From Hondaea fermentalgiana (taxonomy: Eukaryota > Sar > Bigyra > Thraustochytrida > Thraustochytriidae): a stretch of 36,548 nt of DNA. Under the pieces are notes generated by a model. The model had not been told where the DNA came from and made no database searches. It saw only the letters and a program-made list of their open reading frames with translations. Location of the stretch: contig NPFB01000112.1 in assembly GCA_014084085.1 (NCBI GenBank), forward strand, positions 1 to 36,548, read 5' to 3'. The position numbers were made by a program, and so were the translations under genes. Below, piece by piece: positions 19,341-30,000 of the stretch. Within the stretch, counting starts at the first letter, position 1, and each line of letters starts with the position of its first letter.

Positions 19341-20321
19341 ATGGCGAGCGTAACCCGCGTGCGCCGGCGCGTCGATGCCTGCTCGTCGGAGGTCGTGAAG
19401 CAGTCGCTGCTCGAAGAAGTCAACGTGAGCAATCAGGAAAATGTGAACGCGGACGTCCTTGCACGTGTACTGGGCGGGTACGCGGGTCTGGTACGGGTCT
19501 TGCGGGCTCGCTTTACGGAAATCGACAGCTTAAGTGGGCTCAGGCCGTTTACTTTGCTCTCTAGACTTTGCGTCAGTCATGCGAAACTAAGTCGACTCGA
19601 TGGTATCGAGGCTCTGGTGAATTTACGCGAACTTGATTGCGCGCACAATAGTATAACGGGGTTAGAGCCATTGCTTGCGTGCGATCGCATCTCTATCGTA
19701 TGGGCACAACACAATAACATCAAGATGGTACCCGTTAACCTTGAGCGTCGCCTTCAGCACCTTGAGCTCGTCGGCAATCCATTACAGGAAGAGCCAATTG
19801 CATCGAAAACAGCTTGTGATGATGATGCTGATGACAATAATGATGTTGACGAGAACGACACGAACGAGGAAAAAGATGTTGGAAAACCTGACGATAGAGA
19901 CTTTTCCACACTCCTTTGCGATCACAACATTGATTTAAGTTCAGAAAATGATGGCTCTGCAATCAAGAGTTATGTCAACAATTGTGACCACCACCAAACC
20001 CATCCTGAAGAAGTCAGTGATATGGATAGGGTCTCCGAAGAGGTTTCACTCCAAGAAACGTTGGACGAAGAGCACCATGTCATGGCCGAAAGGAACACTA
20101 TGCCCGATGAGGGCAAAGTCGATGAAGATCGCGTAGAATTGATGGATTCCTGTACTATTCCTGCATCTAAAAAAGAGGCAAGCACGAACAAAATTGAGGA
20201 GGAACGTGATCCACTACCATCGCTGAGTTCGATCAGCGCCCAGCTCGACGCGCTCACGAAAGACCTCAAAGACAAGAAACGCATGTTGGGCCGAAAAAGC
20301 CGACCTCCAGCAAGGACATAA
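19341..20321 (+). CDS. Leucine-rich-repeat protein (SDS22/LRRC-like) with acidic tail
   Basis: A 326-residue protein from ATG 19341, chosen for its A-rich context (agaaaaATGG); an earlier in-frame ATG at 19251 would add 30 residues of weaker character. Residues about 68-148 hold three to four short leucine-rich repeats (LSRLDGIEALVNLRELDCAHNSI, then HNNIKMVP, then LQHLELVGNPL), the pattern of SDS22 or tubulin-cofactor-like LRR proteins, which act as protein-binding platforms. Residues about 158-185 are Asp/Asn/Glu-rich and disordered. The C-terminal 40 residues (LSSISAQLDALTKDLKDKKR) look like a short coiled coil with a basic end. The partner is not readable. Convergent with the Cys/His-repeat gene, with only 246 bp between the stops. 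Confidence 0.8.
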   Translation: MASVTRVRRRVDACSSEVVKQSLLEEVNVSNQENVNADVLARVLGGYAGLVRVLRARFTEIDSLSGLRPFTLLSRLCVSHAKLSRLDGIEALVNLRELDCAHNSITGLEPLLACDRISIVWAQHNNIKMVPVNLERRLQHLELVGNPLQEEPIASKTACDDDADDNNDVDENDTNEEKDVGKPDDRDFSTLLCDHNIDLSSENDGSAIKSYVNNCDHHQTHPEEVSDMDRVSEEVSLQETLDEEHHVMAERNTMPDEGKVDEDRVELMDSCTIPASKKEASTNKIEEERDPLPSLSSISAQLDALTKDLKDKKRMLGRKSRPPART

Positions 20322-20567
20322 AGTCGAGCATGAATAGAAAGCTGGCGCCAGTCTGGACGAAAAGGCTTTTTTTTCTTTTTTCGAGAAGAGAAGCAAAGCA
20401 AAAGGATTTGCAGACAAGGTCGGCAGTGTGTAGAGACAGGAAAAGTAAGAGTATCATTGACATGAACTTTACAGTGGAAAAGTTTGTGATAGATTTGTTC
20501 AAGGAGAAATATGCATATTTTGCCTGGCTGAAGTCCCTTTCCAAAGAGCCAGGAAATACACACATTC

Positions 20568-23500
20568 TTACTGGTTGACGGTGATCTGCTCGACAATGCC
20601 AGAGGAAGATGACGAGGAGAGCTGCATCGAGTTGGAGGCCGAGCTATCATAGTGATAGCCCGATGCGCTGCGCTGGATGGGGGGAGCAGGGGTGCCAGCG
20701 TTCGAGGCGGGGTTCACCTGACTCCCATCCGTGACGCTCGAGACCGTCGAGCTAGCAATTGAAGGTGCACGCGAAAGACGCGCCGACGACTGCGATGCCG
20801 AAGAGGAGCCATTGGCGCCAAGGAGCTCTTGATGCAGACGGCAGTATGCCGAACCGTGGCGGGCCGAGGTTTCACAATTGAGAACTTGGCAGCGACGTCC
20901 GCCACCGTGCTTGATGCAAAAGAGCTTGTTGCCAGCGCTCGTAGCCGACTTGGGGCAGCCCTCAAACTGGCAACGACGACCGCCGCCATGGGCCTTGCAT
21001 TTGCCGCGACCAGCATCATGCTTGGTGCATCCAGGCACCTGGCAGCGACGGCCTCCTCCATGGCTGACGCAAAATTTGGAGCCTCCGCGCACGGAACGGT
21101 TGCAGTTCTCTACACCGCAGCGCTTGCCTCCACCATGGACGGTGCAAAACTCGGTGCGGGCGTCCGCCGCAGCACGTGCGCAGCCATCGTGGGCGCAGCG
21201 CTTGCCGCCGCCATGGGCCTTGCAAAATCCTCCGCCAGCGTCATAGCGGTCGCAGTCCGGAGCCTCGCAGCGTCGGGTCTGGCCGTGGGGACGGCAGAAG
21301 CCCTTGCCGATGTCGTGCTTGGTACAACCAGGCATGCGGCATCGGCGGCCTCCCCCGTGGGTGACGCAATAGCCCTCGCTGCCCTGCGCAGCCTTGAGGC
21401 AGCCCTCGACTTGGCAGCGTTTCCCACCGCCATGAGCTTTGCAAAGCCCGCCGCCCTGGTCGAGCTTATCGCAGCCCTCATGCTTGCAGCGGCGACCGCC
21501 GCCATGGGCCACGCAAAGACCCTTGGCGCCCTGAGCCGATGTGTTGCAGCCGTCGACGATGCACCGTTTCCCTCCTCCATGGGTGATACAGTACGCCGTG
21601 GATCCACGAGCCGAACGAGGGCAGCCCTCGATGGCGCAGCGTTTCCCGCCCCCATGGGCCTTGCAGCGATCAAGCGAGCCTTCGGCAGAGCGAGTGCAGC
21701 CATCGGGGTGCTTGCAGCGACGCCCGCCTCCATGAGCTTTGCAAAGACGCATGGGCTGGCCAGGAGTGGTGGCAAGCTCGACGGCTTGGCCGACGGCGGC
21801 TTTGCTGCAGCCGTCCATCTCGCAACGCACCCCACCCCCATGGGCGGTGCAGCGATCGGTGCGACCGACGGCCGACTTGGTGCATCCTTCTTCGGCGCAA
21901 CGACGTCCGCCGCCGTGCCGGGTGCAAAGATCACGCGGGAAGGCGCTAACCGCGGCACGCGTGCAGCCCGACTCGCGGCAGCGGCGACCACCGCCGTGTT
22001 TCTTGCAATAGTTGGTGCCGCCGTGAGCGAGCTGCATGCAGTCCGGCGTACTGCACGTCTTGCCGCCCGCGCGGTGAGCACGGCAGAGACCACCGCCACC
22101 GGCAAGCTTGTTGCAGCCCTCTTCCTTGCAGCGGACACCGCCTCCGTGTTGGATGCAAAACGGGACCTGGCCCTGGGCTGACTTGGGGCAGTCGGGATGC
22201 GTGCAGCGGCGCCCGCCTCCGTGGGCCTTGCACATGCCGCCACCCTGATCGAGCTTGTTGCAGCCCTCCATCTTGCAGCGACGTCCTCCACCATGAGCGA
22301 CGCAAAGCATGGTCGCGCCCTGTGCAGCCTTGGTGCACTCGGGCATTTGGCAACGTTTTCCTCCGCCATGAGCCTTGCAAAGTCCCGAGCAGGCCGCTGC
22401 CTTGAGGCAGTTTTCAATTTTGCAACGACGACGACCGCTTTGGGTTTCGGGTCCCTTGACGCGACCATGAATGGTGCACAGTTGCTGGTTAAGACGCGCA
22501 TGGCGCTCGCATCCCTCAGTGCTGCACGTGTAAATTGCATGCGTCTTGCAGTAGCCAACAGCGGCACTGAGCGCTGCGTCTGTGCATCCTTCCGAGACGC
22601 AGGTGGGTCGCGTGCGCTTGGTCCGCGTGGACGAGGTGGTCGACATGGAACCAATACTGGTGGAACGCGGAGCAGGACGTTTGGGAGCGCGCGCCGATGC
22701 AGGAGTGACGTCGACACCAGGGGGAGAGGCCACCGTGGTACCCGTGCTGCTCGAGTCAAGAGAGGAAGACGTCGAGGCGGCGGGTCCCATGGCAGCGACA
22801 GCGGCCATGGAGTCTGCGATGGCAGCTGCGTCAGCGTTGAGCTTGGCGTCGTCGACATCGTCAAAGGGCACAATCGAAAAGGCTGATTCCTCATTGTCAA
22901 TGTCGAGCATCCAGGGGTCGTTGGAAGCGGGCGCACTTTCGAGTACGGGGGTGACGCGGTTCATGCAGAGAACACGAGCCCGGGCAACGCGTTCGGATGC
23001 CTGGGCAACGGTGAGCGAAGGGGGAATAGTTTCGCCGTCGGTTTCAACGAGAACGTCTCCGATGAGAACGCCTGCGCCCATGAGATTACCAGCTGCCTCA
23101 AAGAAGAAGACACCGTCGACACTTTGGCCAAGACGGAAATTGGCGGGTCTGGGTCCACCACTAGCAAGCTTGATTTGGACGTATGCGGACGTGACATCGT
23201 CGTCGTCGGCAGAGGCTGCGGCGGACGACATTTTGCGCATGGGTGTAGGCATCATCATTGGTGGAGGTCCAGCTGGCGGAGGCGGCGCGGCGTACGCGGC
23301 CTGCATACTGCTATTATTAGCGCTGCTGCTACTGCTGCTGCTGCTGCTGCTGCTGGAGGGCATGTACATTTGTTGTTGTGCGTAAGAGTTGTCGTTGTAG
23401 GCTGGCGGCTGGGAGGATGGCGCCGAGGGAACGTCCATGGACATGGGAAAGTAGAGGTTGTCGCCAGGAGGCAAATCAAAGTCGCCACCCTCGAGAAGCT

Positions 23501-23957
23501 GGTCAATGGCTTGCATCTGCAGCGCCGAGGACGAGTACCGCTTGAGTTGCCGCTTAGGCTGCTGTTGCTGTTCTCCGTTACCAGCATAGTCGGAAGCAGC
23601 GGCGACGGGTTGTTGTTGATGATGCGGTTGTTGCTGCGAATACATTTGGTGCATGCCGAGAGCCGGGGACTGGGGTCGCGACGGTGAGTTCATGGTGGGC
23701 ATGTCGAGAAAGGAGTCCTGGCCGTAGGGTCCACTTGAGAAGAAGGGATCCTGGAAGCCGCCAAAGTCGGGGAGCCCACCTGTGGAGAATTGCGGATCCA
23801 TGGCTGCCGGGGGTGCGTAGGACATGCCCTGGCCAGAGTAAGACGAGCTGGTGGCGTTATTATTATACAAGATGTCTCCACCGAGATGAGGCTGCATATT
23901 GTCGACCTGCTGGTAGAACTGGTCGTTCTCAAAGGCGCGGGCGTCATCGTGCATCAT
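20568..23957 (-). CDS. PDZ-like plus 23 WRKY19-type Cys/His zinc repeats
   Basis: An 1129-residue protein from the ATG pair at 23957/23954; an extension to 24029 has only a GTG. Residues 1-250 are Gln/Ser/Pro-rich, with His-Gln and 12-Ser runs. Residues about 257-345 resemble a PDZ domain (YVQIKL, GVFFFEAAG, GVLIGDVLVETDGE). A Ser/Thr-rich linker follows, with the basic patch KRPAPRS. From C453 to about residue 1042 come 23 repeats of about 24 residues, each C-x4(5)-C-x9-22-C-x2-H followed in most by GGG(K/R)RC. These match the Cys/His repeats annotated WRKY19-like zinc finger in plants and stramenopiles. No WRKYGQK motif is present, so the gene name WRKY would mislead. Each repeat probably binds one zinc. 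A role in nucleic-acid or protein binding is inference. Confidence 0.85.
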   Translation of the reverse strand: MMHDDARAFENDQFYQQVDNMQPHLGGDILYNNNATSSSYSGQGMSYAPPAAMDPQFSTGGLPDFGGFQDPFFSSGPYGQDSFLDMPTMNSPSRPQSPALGMHQMYSQQQPHHQQQPVAAASDYAGNGEQQQQPKRQLKRYSSSALQMQAIDQLLEGGDFDLPPGDNLYFPMSMDVPSAPSSQPPAYNDNSYAQQQMYMPSSSSSSSSSSSSANNSSMQAAYAAPPPPAGPPPMMMPTPMRKMSSAAASADDDDVTSAYVQIKLASGGPRPANFRLGQSVDGVFFFEAAGNLMGAGVLIGDVLVETDGETIPPSLTVAQASERVARARVLCMNRVTPVLESAPASNDPWMLDIDNEESAFSIVPFDDVDDAKLNADAAAIADSMAAVAAMGPAASTSSSLDSSSTGTTVASPPGVDVTPASARAPKRPAPRSTSIGSMSTTSSTRTKRTRPTCVSEGCTDAALSAAVGYCKTHAIYTCSTEGCERHARLNQQLCTIHGRVKGPETQSGRRRCKIENCLKAAACSGLCKAHGGGKRCQMPECTKAAQGATMLCVAHGGGRRCKMEGCNKLDQGGGMCKAHGGGRRCTHPDCPKSAQGQVPFCIQHGGGVRCKEEGCNKLAGGGGLCRAHRAGGKTCSTPDCMQLAHGGTNYCKKHGGGRRCRESGCTRAAVSAFPRDLCTRHGGGRRCAEEGCTKSAVGRTDRCTAHGGGVRCEMDGCSKAAVGQAVELATTPGQPMRLCKAHGGGRRCKHPDGCTRSAEGSLDRCKAHGGGKRCAIEGCPRSARGSTAYCITHGGGKRCIVDGCNTSAQGAKGLCVAHGGGRRCKHEGCDKLDQGGGLCKAHGGGKRCQVEGCLKAAQGSEGYCVTHGGGRRCRMPGCTKHDIGKGFCRPHGQTRRCEAPDCDRYDAGGGFCKAHGGGKRCAHDGCARAAADARTEFCTVHGGGKRCGVENCNRSVRGGSKFCVSHGGGRRCQVPGCTKHDAGRGKCKAHGGGRRCQFEGCPKSATSAGNKLFCIKHGGGRRCQVLNCETSARHGSAYCRLHQELLGANGSSSASQSSARLSRAPSIASSTVSSVTDGSQVNPASNAGTPAPPIQRSASGYHYDSSASNSMQLSSSSSSGIVEQITVNQ
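20835..22603 (-). repeat. Coding array of 23 Cys/His repeats
   Basis: Units average about 75 bp. Pairs such as repeats 5 and 15 (KLDQGGG-type) and 4 and 16 (KAAQG-type) are closer to each other than to their neighbours, suggesting that a block of several units was duplicated. Repeat 11 has a 12-residue insertion and repeat 17 ends HGQT instead of HGGG. Confidence 0.85.
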
Positions 23958-24073
23958 TTTTCCAAAGGTTTTTGAGTGCGGGATCTCTGTAGATCTCCCG
24001 TTCAGAGTCGGTCTCTGCACGAGGCACACCCCGGGACTTGAGAGAGTATGCCGGCCGAGCAGCCGTCTACTTG

Positions 24074-24105
24074 CTCACTCACTCACTCACTCACTCACTC
24101 GCTCG
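24074..24105. repeat. (CTCA)n microsatellite
   Basis: Seven CTCA/CTCG units about 120 bp upstream of the start codon of the Cys/His-repeat gene. Confidence 0.9.
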
Positions 24106-24794
24106 CGTGCGTCCGCGACGAGGAGGCCGGGCGGGCGAGGGCGTCCGTCCGTTCGGTGCCTCGCCCCGCCCCTCGTTGGGCGCGGTGCCGCGTGCCAGGC
24201 CTGTGGCCTCGGCGCTCGCTAGAGATGCCGGCTCGGGTCCACTCGGGTCTCGGCTGCGCGCGACGTCACGCTGCCACGCTCCGCTCGAGTCGTGCCGTGC
24301 CGCGCCGCGCCGCGGACGAAGCTGCTCTGCTGGGCTCGCCGGGCAGGGGCTGCGTGCGCACGCCGCGTGTTGGCCGGGCCGGGCTGCGCAGGGCTGCTCC
24401 ACGCCGGGTCGGGTCTGGGGTCTGTTTGGCTGCTGGCCGGCGGGCGGGCCGGGTCGCGCGGGCTCCAGGGCAGCGCGCGCGTGCGATGCGAGCGAGAGTG
24501 GCTCTTCCGCGCGCGCGGGCGAGCTCGTTCGCGCGCGTTCGCTCCGCAGGGCGCGCGGCTGGCGCGGTAGTTGCGGGCTCGCCTTGCCTGGATTTGGCTT
24601 TTGCTCGCTGGTTGTTTGTTTGTTTGTTTGTCTGTTTGTTTGTCTGTCTGACTGTTCGCCAGCTAGCTTTTTCAAATCTGCCTGCGCAAGTCCAAGCCCG
24701 CCTGCGCGCGGCTTGCCTCGCTGCCGCTGCCGCGCTCGCCTCGAAGAAGCGCGCGGCCGAAGATCGCGCCGCGCTCCGCGACGGCTAGCCGGAA

Positions 24795-24850
24795 CGCTGC
24801 GCTGCGCTGCGCTGCGCTGCGCTGCGCTGGGCTGCGCTCGCTCGCTCGCT
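24795..24850. repeat. (GCGCT)n pentanucleotide run passing into (CTCG)n
   Basis: Eight to nine GCGCT units with one interruption, followed directly by four CTCG units. Confidence 0.9.
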
Positions 24851-25582
24851 GGTGGCGCGGCTGTTTGAATTGAAGTGGATCTCGAGCCCTCTTCCTCGCC
24901 GCGCGCTCGCCCGCTCGCTCTCGCGCCTCCGCTCGGCCCGCTGCTCGCTGCGCGCTCGCTGCCTCTCTCCGCTGCCTGCGTCGCCGCGCCGACCGGGCTG
25001 GGCTGGGCTGCGCGTTTGCTGCGCGGGGCGGCGGCGCTCGCGTGCGGCGGCGCAGACGCGGCGTCGCTCTCCGTGCCGCCTTCCCTTCCCTTCCCTTCCC
25101 GAGGTCGATCGGAGTTAGTAGTTAGTTGCCTGTCTGCCTCCCTCCCTGCCTCCCTCCCCGCCCTCTGCGCTCCCTTCCTCCCTCCCACTTCCCTCCTTCC
25201 TGCTCTTCCCGCGCCAGAGGGAGAGAGGGGGAGACGGGGCCCGGTGCGGGCTGCTCCGCCGGCCCTCGCCCTTCTTTCTCCCTGCTCCCCACTGCGGCCC
25301 CCGCGCGCGCGCCGTTCCTGCCTGTTGCGCGCCCGTTGCGAAAGCGCCTGTCGAACCGGCCGGAAAGGAGCAGGAAGCGGGAGCGAGGGGGCGGGGGGCG
25401 GCTGGAAAAAGCGCTCCGCAGCGCACTGCGGGGGAATCAGGGCAAGCAGACCCCCGCAGCGGAGGGGTGCGGGGAAGGGGGGAGGGGGAAGGGGCGGTGG
25501 GAAGAAGGGCGCGGGAAGAGGAAGGAGAGGGAGCGGTCGGCTCGCTGGCCGCGCAGAGGTCGCTCGATCGAGCAGTCGCAGA

Positions 25583-25680
25583 CAGAAAGAAAGAAAGAAA
25601 GGAAGAAAAATGATGTGAGTGAATGAGAAAAAATGAATGAGAAAAAAATGAATGAAAGAAAGAGAGGAAAGGAGAAAGAC
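25583..25680. repeat. Purine-rich AAAG / AATGA repeat tract
   Basis: About 100 bp almost free of pyrimidines on the plus strand except T: (AAAG)4, then three gaatgaga-aaaaa units of 12-15 bp, then aaagaaagagagg. Such tracts can form triplex DNA. Confidence 0.8.
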
Positions 25681-26250
25681 AAGAGCAGGACGCCGCATGC
25701 AGCAAGCAACAGCAACCCGCGCGCCGCGCCCGCCATCGGCGTCCGTGCCGTTCTTTGCTTTCCTAGTTTTTTGCTTTCTCTGTGCGTGCGAGCGTGCGCC
25801 CGCGACGCGAGGCGAGGCGAGGCCGGCGCGGCTAGCTTGGGCAGCGTCAACACCGCGCTCACTTTGGGCACTTGGAACAGGCCAGCCAGGCAACGCCGGT
25901 AAGGGTGTGGCGCGTGCGCTAGAGAGAGAGAGGGAGAGTTCAAAGTTCGTCTGTAGATGGATGCGAGAATGGACTGGGCGCGGCGAGAGGGCGTCCATGC
26001 GAAAGCGTGCATGCCGCGACATCGCGCGGCATGCACGCGTGCAGTTTCGAGCGGAGAACACAGTCCGGCCGACAGCAGCAGCAGCGGCGCGGAGGCGAGC
26101 GTGCAAAGCACAGAGAGAAATGAAAAGAAATGAAAAAGAGGAAAATGCTTCGAACAAACAAACCTTTCTTCTTTCTGCATCAGCGCGCGCGGGAAAGAGC
26201 TGCGGGACGGCGAAAAAGAACGCCTATACAACACTACGCTAAACCTGTAG

Positions 26251-29200
26251 GCCAAATCCGCTCGCGCGCCGGCGCCGACCCCGCAACGAATTCTTCGCTC
26301 CGGTCTCGCCCCACAGATTGTACTGGGGAAATGACCAAGCTGCTCGCTCGAATGTATATGGCTGTGGTAGGCGCGGACGCCTCGCAGGACCCACCGCATA
26401 CCTCAGTCATCACACGTCAGTGGGAGACCGGAGCCAAGGGTTCTGGCGCCCTCTTTCACCGATAAAAAACGAGGAGGCGCCCGACGCGCCTTCCTCTTTT
26501 GCTTCCATTTTAGCTTGCTTCCGTCCGCAGCTGCGTGCGGCCCCATATCCTTTTTTTAGATCTTCCTTTGCGTGGTAGTTTGTCGCTGGTTCCGTGCTCC
26601 CGATTGACCACAGCATTGGCGAAGAGCGGAAGCAAGAGCACCTGCCTCATTTTATTCGAGACAAGCCTCGCTTGCGCAGACAGTGTCTTGCTCGTTCATC
26701 TCGCATTCCGGCTCGTTCCGTTCGATCGCTTGCTCAGAATCAATCGCTGGCCGGCCTCTGGCTCTTGTCCGAGCTCGACTCCCGAACTCTTTAGCTCCTA
26801 GCACGAGCTCTAGCAGGAGGTCCCTAGCTCAAGCACTTCGTCCAGCAGCCTCAGTCTGTCGATGGTCGCGATCGATGCGATGGCGATGGAAGTCGGGTTC
26901 GGCCCGCTTAGGCCTGCCGGGTGAGAATGGACGATGAAAGCTGCAGCTGCCTGGCTGGCGACTGGCTGCACTGGTGGCTGGCTGCCGGCTGCCGGCTGCT
27001 GCCACTGCTGGCAGAGGCTGCCTGCTCCCAGGGTGACATGTGGCCACACAATGGCATGCAGTGATACACACTTGACAAAGCTCGCTTGCTCGACCACCAG
27101 GGCAGAACGCGGGTGCCTCTCATTTATCGAGGTCTTCCTTGCTGTCGGGGGTTCTAGGAGACAGCTGGCTTTCTTTCGGCTAGCTGGCTGGTGGCCTGTA
27201 AGGTTTTCGGACTTCCAAGGACTCTCACACGGACCCGAGCAAAGCCAACCAACAATCCAATGCCAATGTCGATGCCAAGTCAAGTCATTCCATGTCAAAA
27301 TAAGAGTGCCCGACGGGCCGACGATGGACAAAAGAAGAAATTACTTCCATGCACAATGGGCCATTGGATTGCTGGGGCCGCAAAAACCTCGCTTGTGCAA
27401 GAATAACGTGCATAAAATTGATATAAAGAACCAACAAGCACGATTCTCCGCGCGCGCGCACCCGCACGCGCATGAGCGGGCCGATCGGGCACGGACTCAC
27501 CAGCACCTCAACCCCTCGCTCATTTCATCAACTAAACTTGGCTTCAAACCTTTTGTCAAGCGAGCCTGGTTGGCCGACAAACGGGACGACCCACGGACGC
27601 TCTTAGTCCTGGGCATCAACCAAAAGCCCAAAGTAGAAAATGCAAAAAAACTGAGATGCTCGGCCCCAGAAATTATGGTGTGTTTTCGGTTCCACCCATC
27701 AGCCACGACCAAAGCAATGCTATTTCTTTAGTACTGCTGTGCGCGGTGCACATGCACGCCTAAAGAAGCCGCCAAGGCGGACTCCGCAGCGGAGCGTCAA
27801 GTGCACTGCGCGGTGCACCGCAACTGACGACATAAGTTGTTGTTGCCTTTCTGTCCTTGTACAGGCCCACTTGCGGCCCATCGACAGACGCACAGACCGA
27901 CCGACCGGCCGGCTGGCCGCCATCTGCCGATTGAGAGGCCTCTCAGAGAACGTCAGAGGCGAGGTGCTGTTTTGCCCTGGACGCGATTCTGCACCTGGTA
28001 CATGCAGAGACCCGGTCGAAGGAGCGGGCCCAGGGAAAACCGGTCCGAGGCACCTCCGGCCAAGTCCGTGCCCCCGACCCCAGGCCAAACCTCGACGGCG
28101 CAGCGTTGCAAACGGCGTTCGGGCCTCGTAGCGTCCGCCGTTCGGGTCCAAAGCGATGCAGTTTTCGCATGAGGCGGCGGGTGCAGAGCGTTGCGGACTG
28201 GCGGGCCCAAGCAGGCAAGCTGGCAGGCATGCATACAGGCATGGCCAATGCCAAAATCCATTTTTCTTCTGGCCCCGCCAAAACCTCGCTCCGAGTTGAA
28301 GCTGGCCGATCTTGGTCGTCCGTCTGCACATCTGGCTGCTCGGTACACTGCTCACGAGGCTGGGTCCAGAACAGCTCGAGTCTCGAACAGCTCGAGTCTC
28401 GAAAGGCCCGAGCAAGTCTCGAGCCGTGGAGGCAAAACTCGCCTCGAGCTCGCGTGGGTCCCAGTCGTGACCACGCAGAACACGGGAGAACCGCAGCCGT
28501 GGCGAGCGCGGAGCTGCGACCAGCGAGACAGCCAGCCAGCCAGCGAGCGCTCACTGTGGGATCTTTCTGCGGGAGATTTACTGCGGGACCTTGACGACAT
28601 TGTCTGTCGCGTATCATCGCACTTCTTCTTTTTCTTTTTTATTCTAAAATAATAAATCTTGCCAACTTCCAGGTAAACTCGCGGCTGCGGTCCATTTCTT
28701 TGGATGGGGTCGACGCCCGCACCACAGTGCCAGCCCGCACCGGGAAGTGTTGACGAACAATTGCGCGATAGCTTGCGCGGTGGATTCGCTGTGGGTGGAG
28801 TCCATGCGCGCCCCGGAGGACCCCTGGAAGGCCTCCCCTCGACGGGCGCGGGGTGGCATACGCTCCTTCCTCGAAGACGCGCGAGGCCAGCGCGACGGCG
28901 ATGCGAGCACGAGCGGTCCCGCGCGGAGCTCGGCCACTGCCCAGCGCGGGTACGAGCGACGCGAGCAGGAAAGCACACGCGCGGACAATTTCTCCGGAGA
29001 GGAAGCACGGATTGAGATACGTACAGAGACGGAAACTGCGACCTTGGAATGCACCAAAGCTCCCACGGACCCGAGAATCAGAGTCCATTATAGAAGATTG
29101 GCGCGTTTACTATCGCCAGCCAGCCGCCGTGGCCGCTTGGCCAACCCTCGTGGTAAGTTTTTCTTGGGCGCGTCCTGCAGCTCGTCTAAAAGCGGCGACA

Positions 29201-30000
29201 TACTTCGCCCGTCTCGCCGAACCAGACAACTGCGAATCGCGCGAAGCGTCATTCTCAACAACGTGCATTACGAGGTCCGGTCGTTGCCGCACGACAACCG
29301 CAGTGCCGACGAATCCAATTCCATTCCGGCGGTCAGCCAGCTGTGCCCGTGCATGTGTTTACGTACAGACTCGATCAACACCACTGCCGGCTCGCCTTCG
29401 ATCGCGCGACGTTAAGGTCGGAGCGTGCAGGAGCTGCGCGTGTGTATGGGACGCGCGTCCCATCCGCGAAGCCCAGAGCGTCACGGGTCCGTTGCTTCCC
29501 GTCGCACGACACGACACGAAACGACACGACGAAACGACGCGGTCGGCAGCCCTCCCTCGTTGCAGGAGGTCGGCCTTGGCAGATCGGCGACGAAAACACC
29601 CCCAACCTAGGCTCGCTGGCTGGCTGGCTGGCTTGCTCGCCGGTGGCTGGCTCGCCGTGTCTACCAGTGAAAGCAGCATCGAACCCGCGCGTCTGAACCC
29701 GCTGCGGACCGTGATTCTTCCGGTCTCCTTCGCCGCCAGGCAGGTTTCCTGCGCCGCTGCGAGGTCCGTCCCTCGCGCTGCGATCCTTGCGGATGCGAGG
29801 GTGCAAGCCTCTGCGTGCTGCCCTTTGCCTTTTCCGTCCGCGACGGGCTCGACTTGACCTACCTGCTACTTTCGCTCACGCACACACGAGCGCGTCATCG
29901 TCCCCGTTGCTTGCCATATCCCATCCGGCCATCGTCGTGAAGCCCCTCCTGCGATCACGTCACCTACCTACTATCTATCTAATCTACCTGCACAGGTCCC
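26251..30000. other. Spacer of mixed composition, no gene supported
   Basis: Open frames are scattered on both strands with no conserved motif. A plus-strand frame at 26934-27731 and one at 28747-29415 are long but show no domain; the latter starts at GTG. Repeats include a direct repeat of cagctcgagtctcgaa at about 28371-28402, ACGAC units at 29506-29539 and (GGCT)n at 29611-29632. Non-coding RNA or heavily spliced genes cannot be excluded. Confidence 0.45.

Larger units (their letters stand above)
23958..26250. other. GC-rich spacer upstream of the Cys/His-repeat gene
   Basis: No supportable gene. It begins with the promoter region of the minus-strand gene. Repeats follow in quick succession: (CTCA)n 24074-24105, (GTTT)n 24609-24650, (GCGCT)n 24795-24838 passing into (CTCG)n, (TTCCC)n 25081-25100, and purine-rich AAAG/AATGA tracts 25583-25680. 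A minus-strand frame stays open for about 2 kb (26157-24091), but the other frames are also long and its product is low-complexity Arg/Ala/Pro/Ser, so it is not called. Confidence 0.55.

Noticed and set aside
20829..22181. Plus-strand open frame of 450 codons antisense to the Cys/His array
   Set aside because: Shadow of the repetitive zinc-finger coding strand; its Ala-rich repeats mirror the 75-bp units.
20835..22603. CRISPR-like regular repeats
   Set aside because: Units are coding Cys/His repeats with gradual divergence and no unique spacers; the window is eukaryotic.
20568..23957. Naming the Cys/His-repeat gene a WRKY transcription factor
   Set aside because: No WRKYGQK heptapeptide or WRKY zinc ligands are present; only the accessory Cys/His repeats of WRKY19-type proteins are shared.
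23980..24001. Imperfect palindrome gggatct...agatctccc upstream of the Cys/His-repeat gene
   Set aside because: Short and imperfect, about 25 bp before the start codon; no basis to assign a regulatory role.
24091..26157. Minus-strand open frame of 688 codons
   Set aside because: Low-complexity Arg/Ala/Pro/Ser product spanning several microsatellites; other frames are also long here, so it reflects GC composition. No motif in the product.
28747..29415. Plus-strand open frame of 222 codons
   Set aside because: Starts at GTG, has no recognisable motif, and overlaps open frames on both strands.
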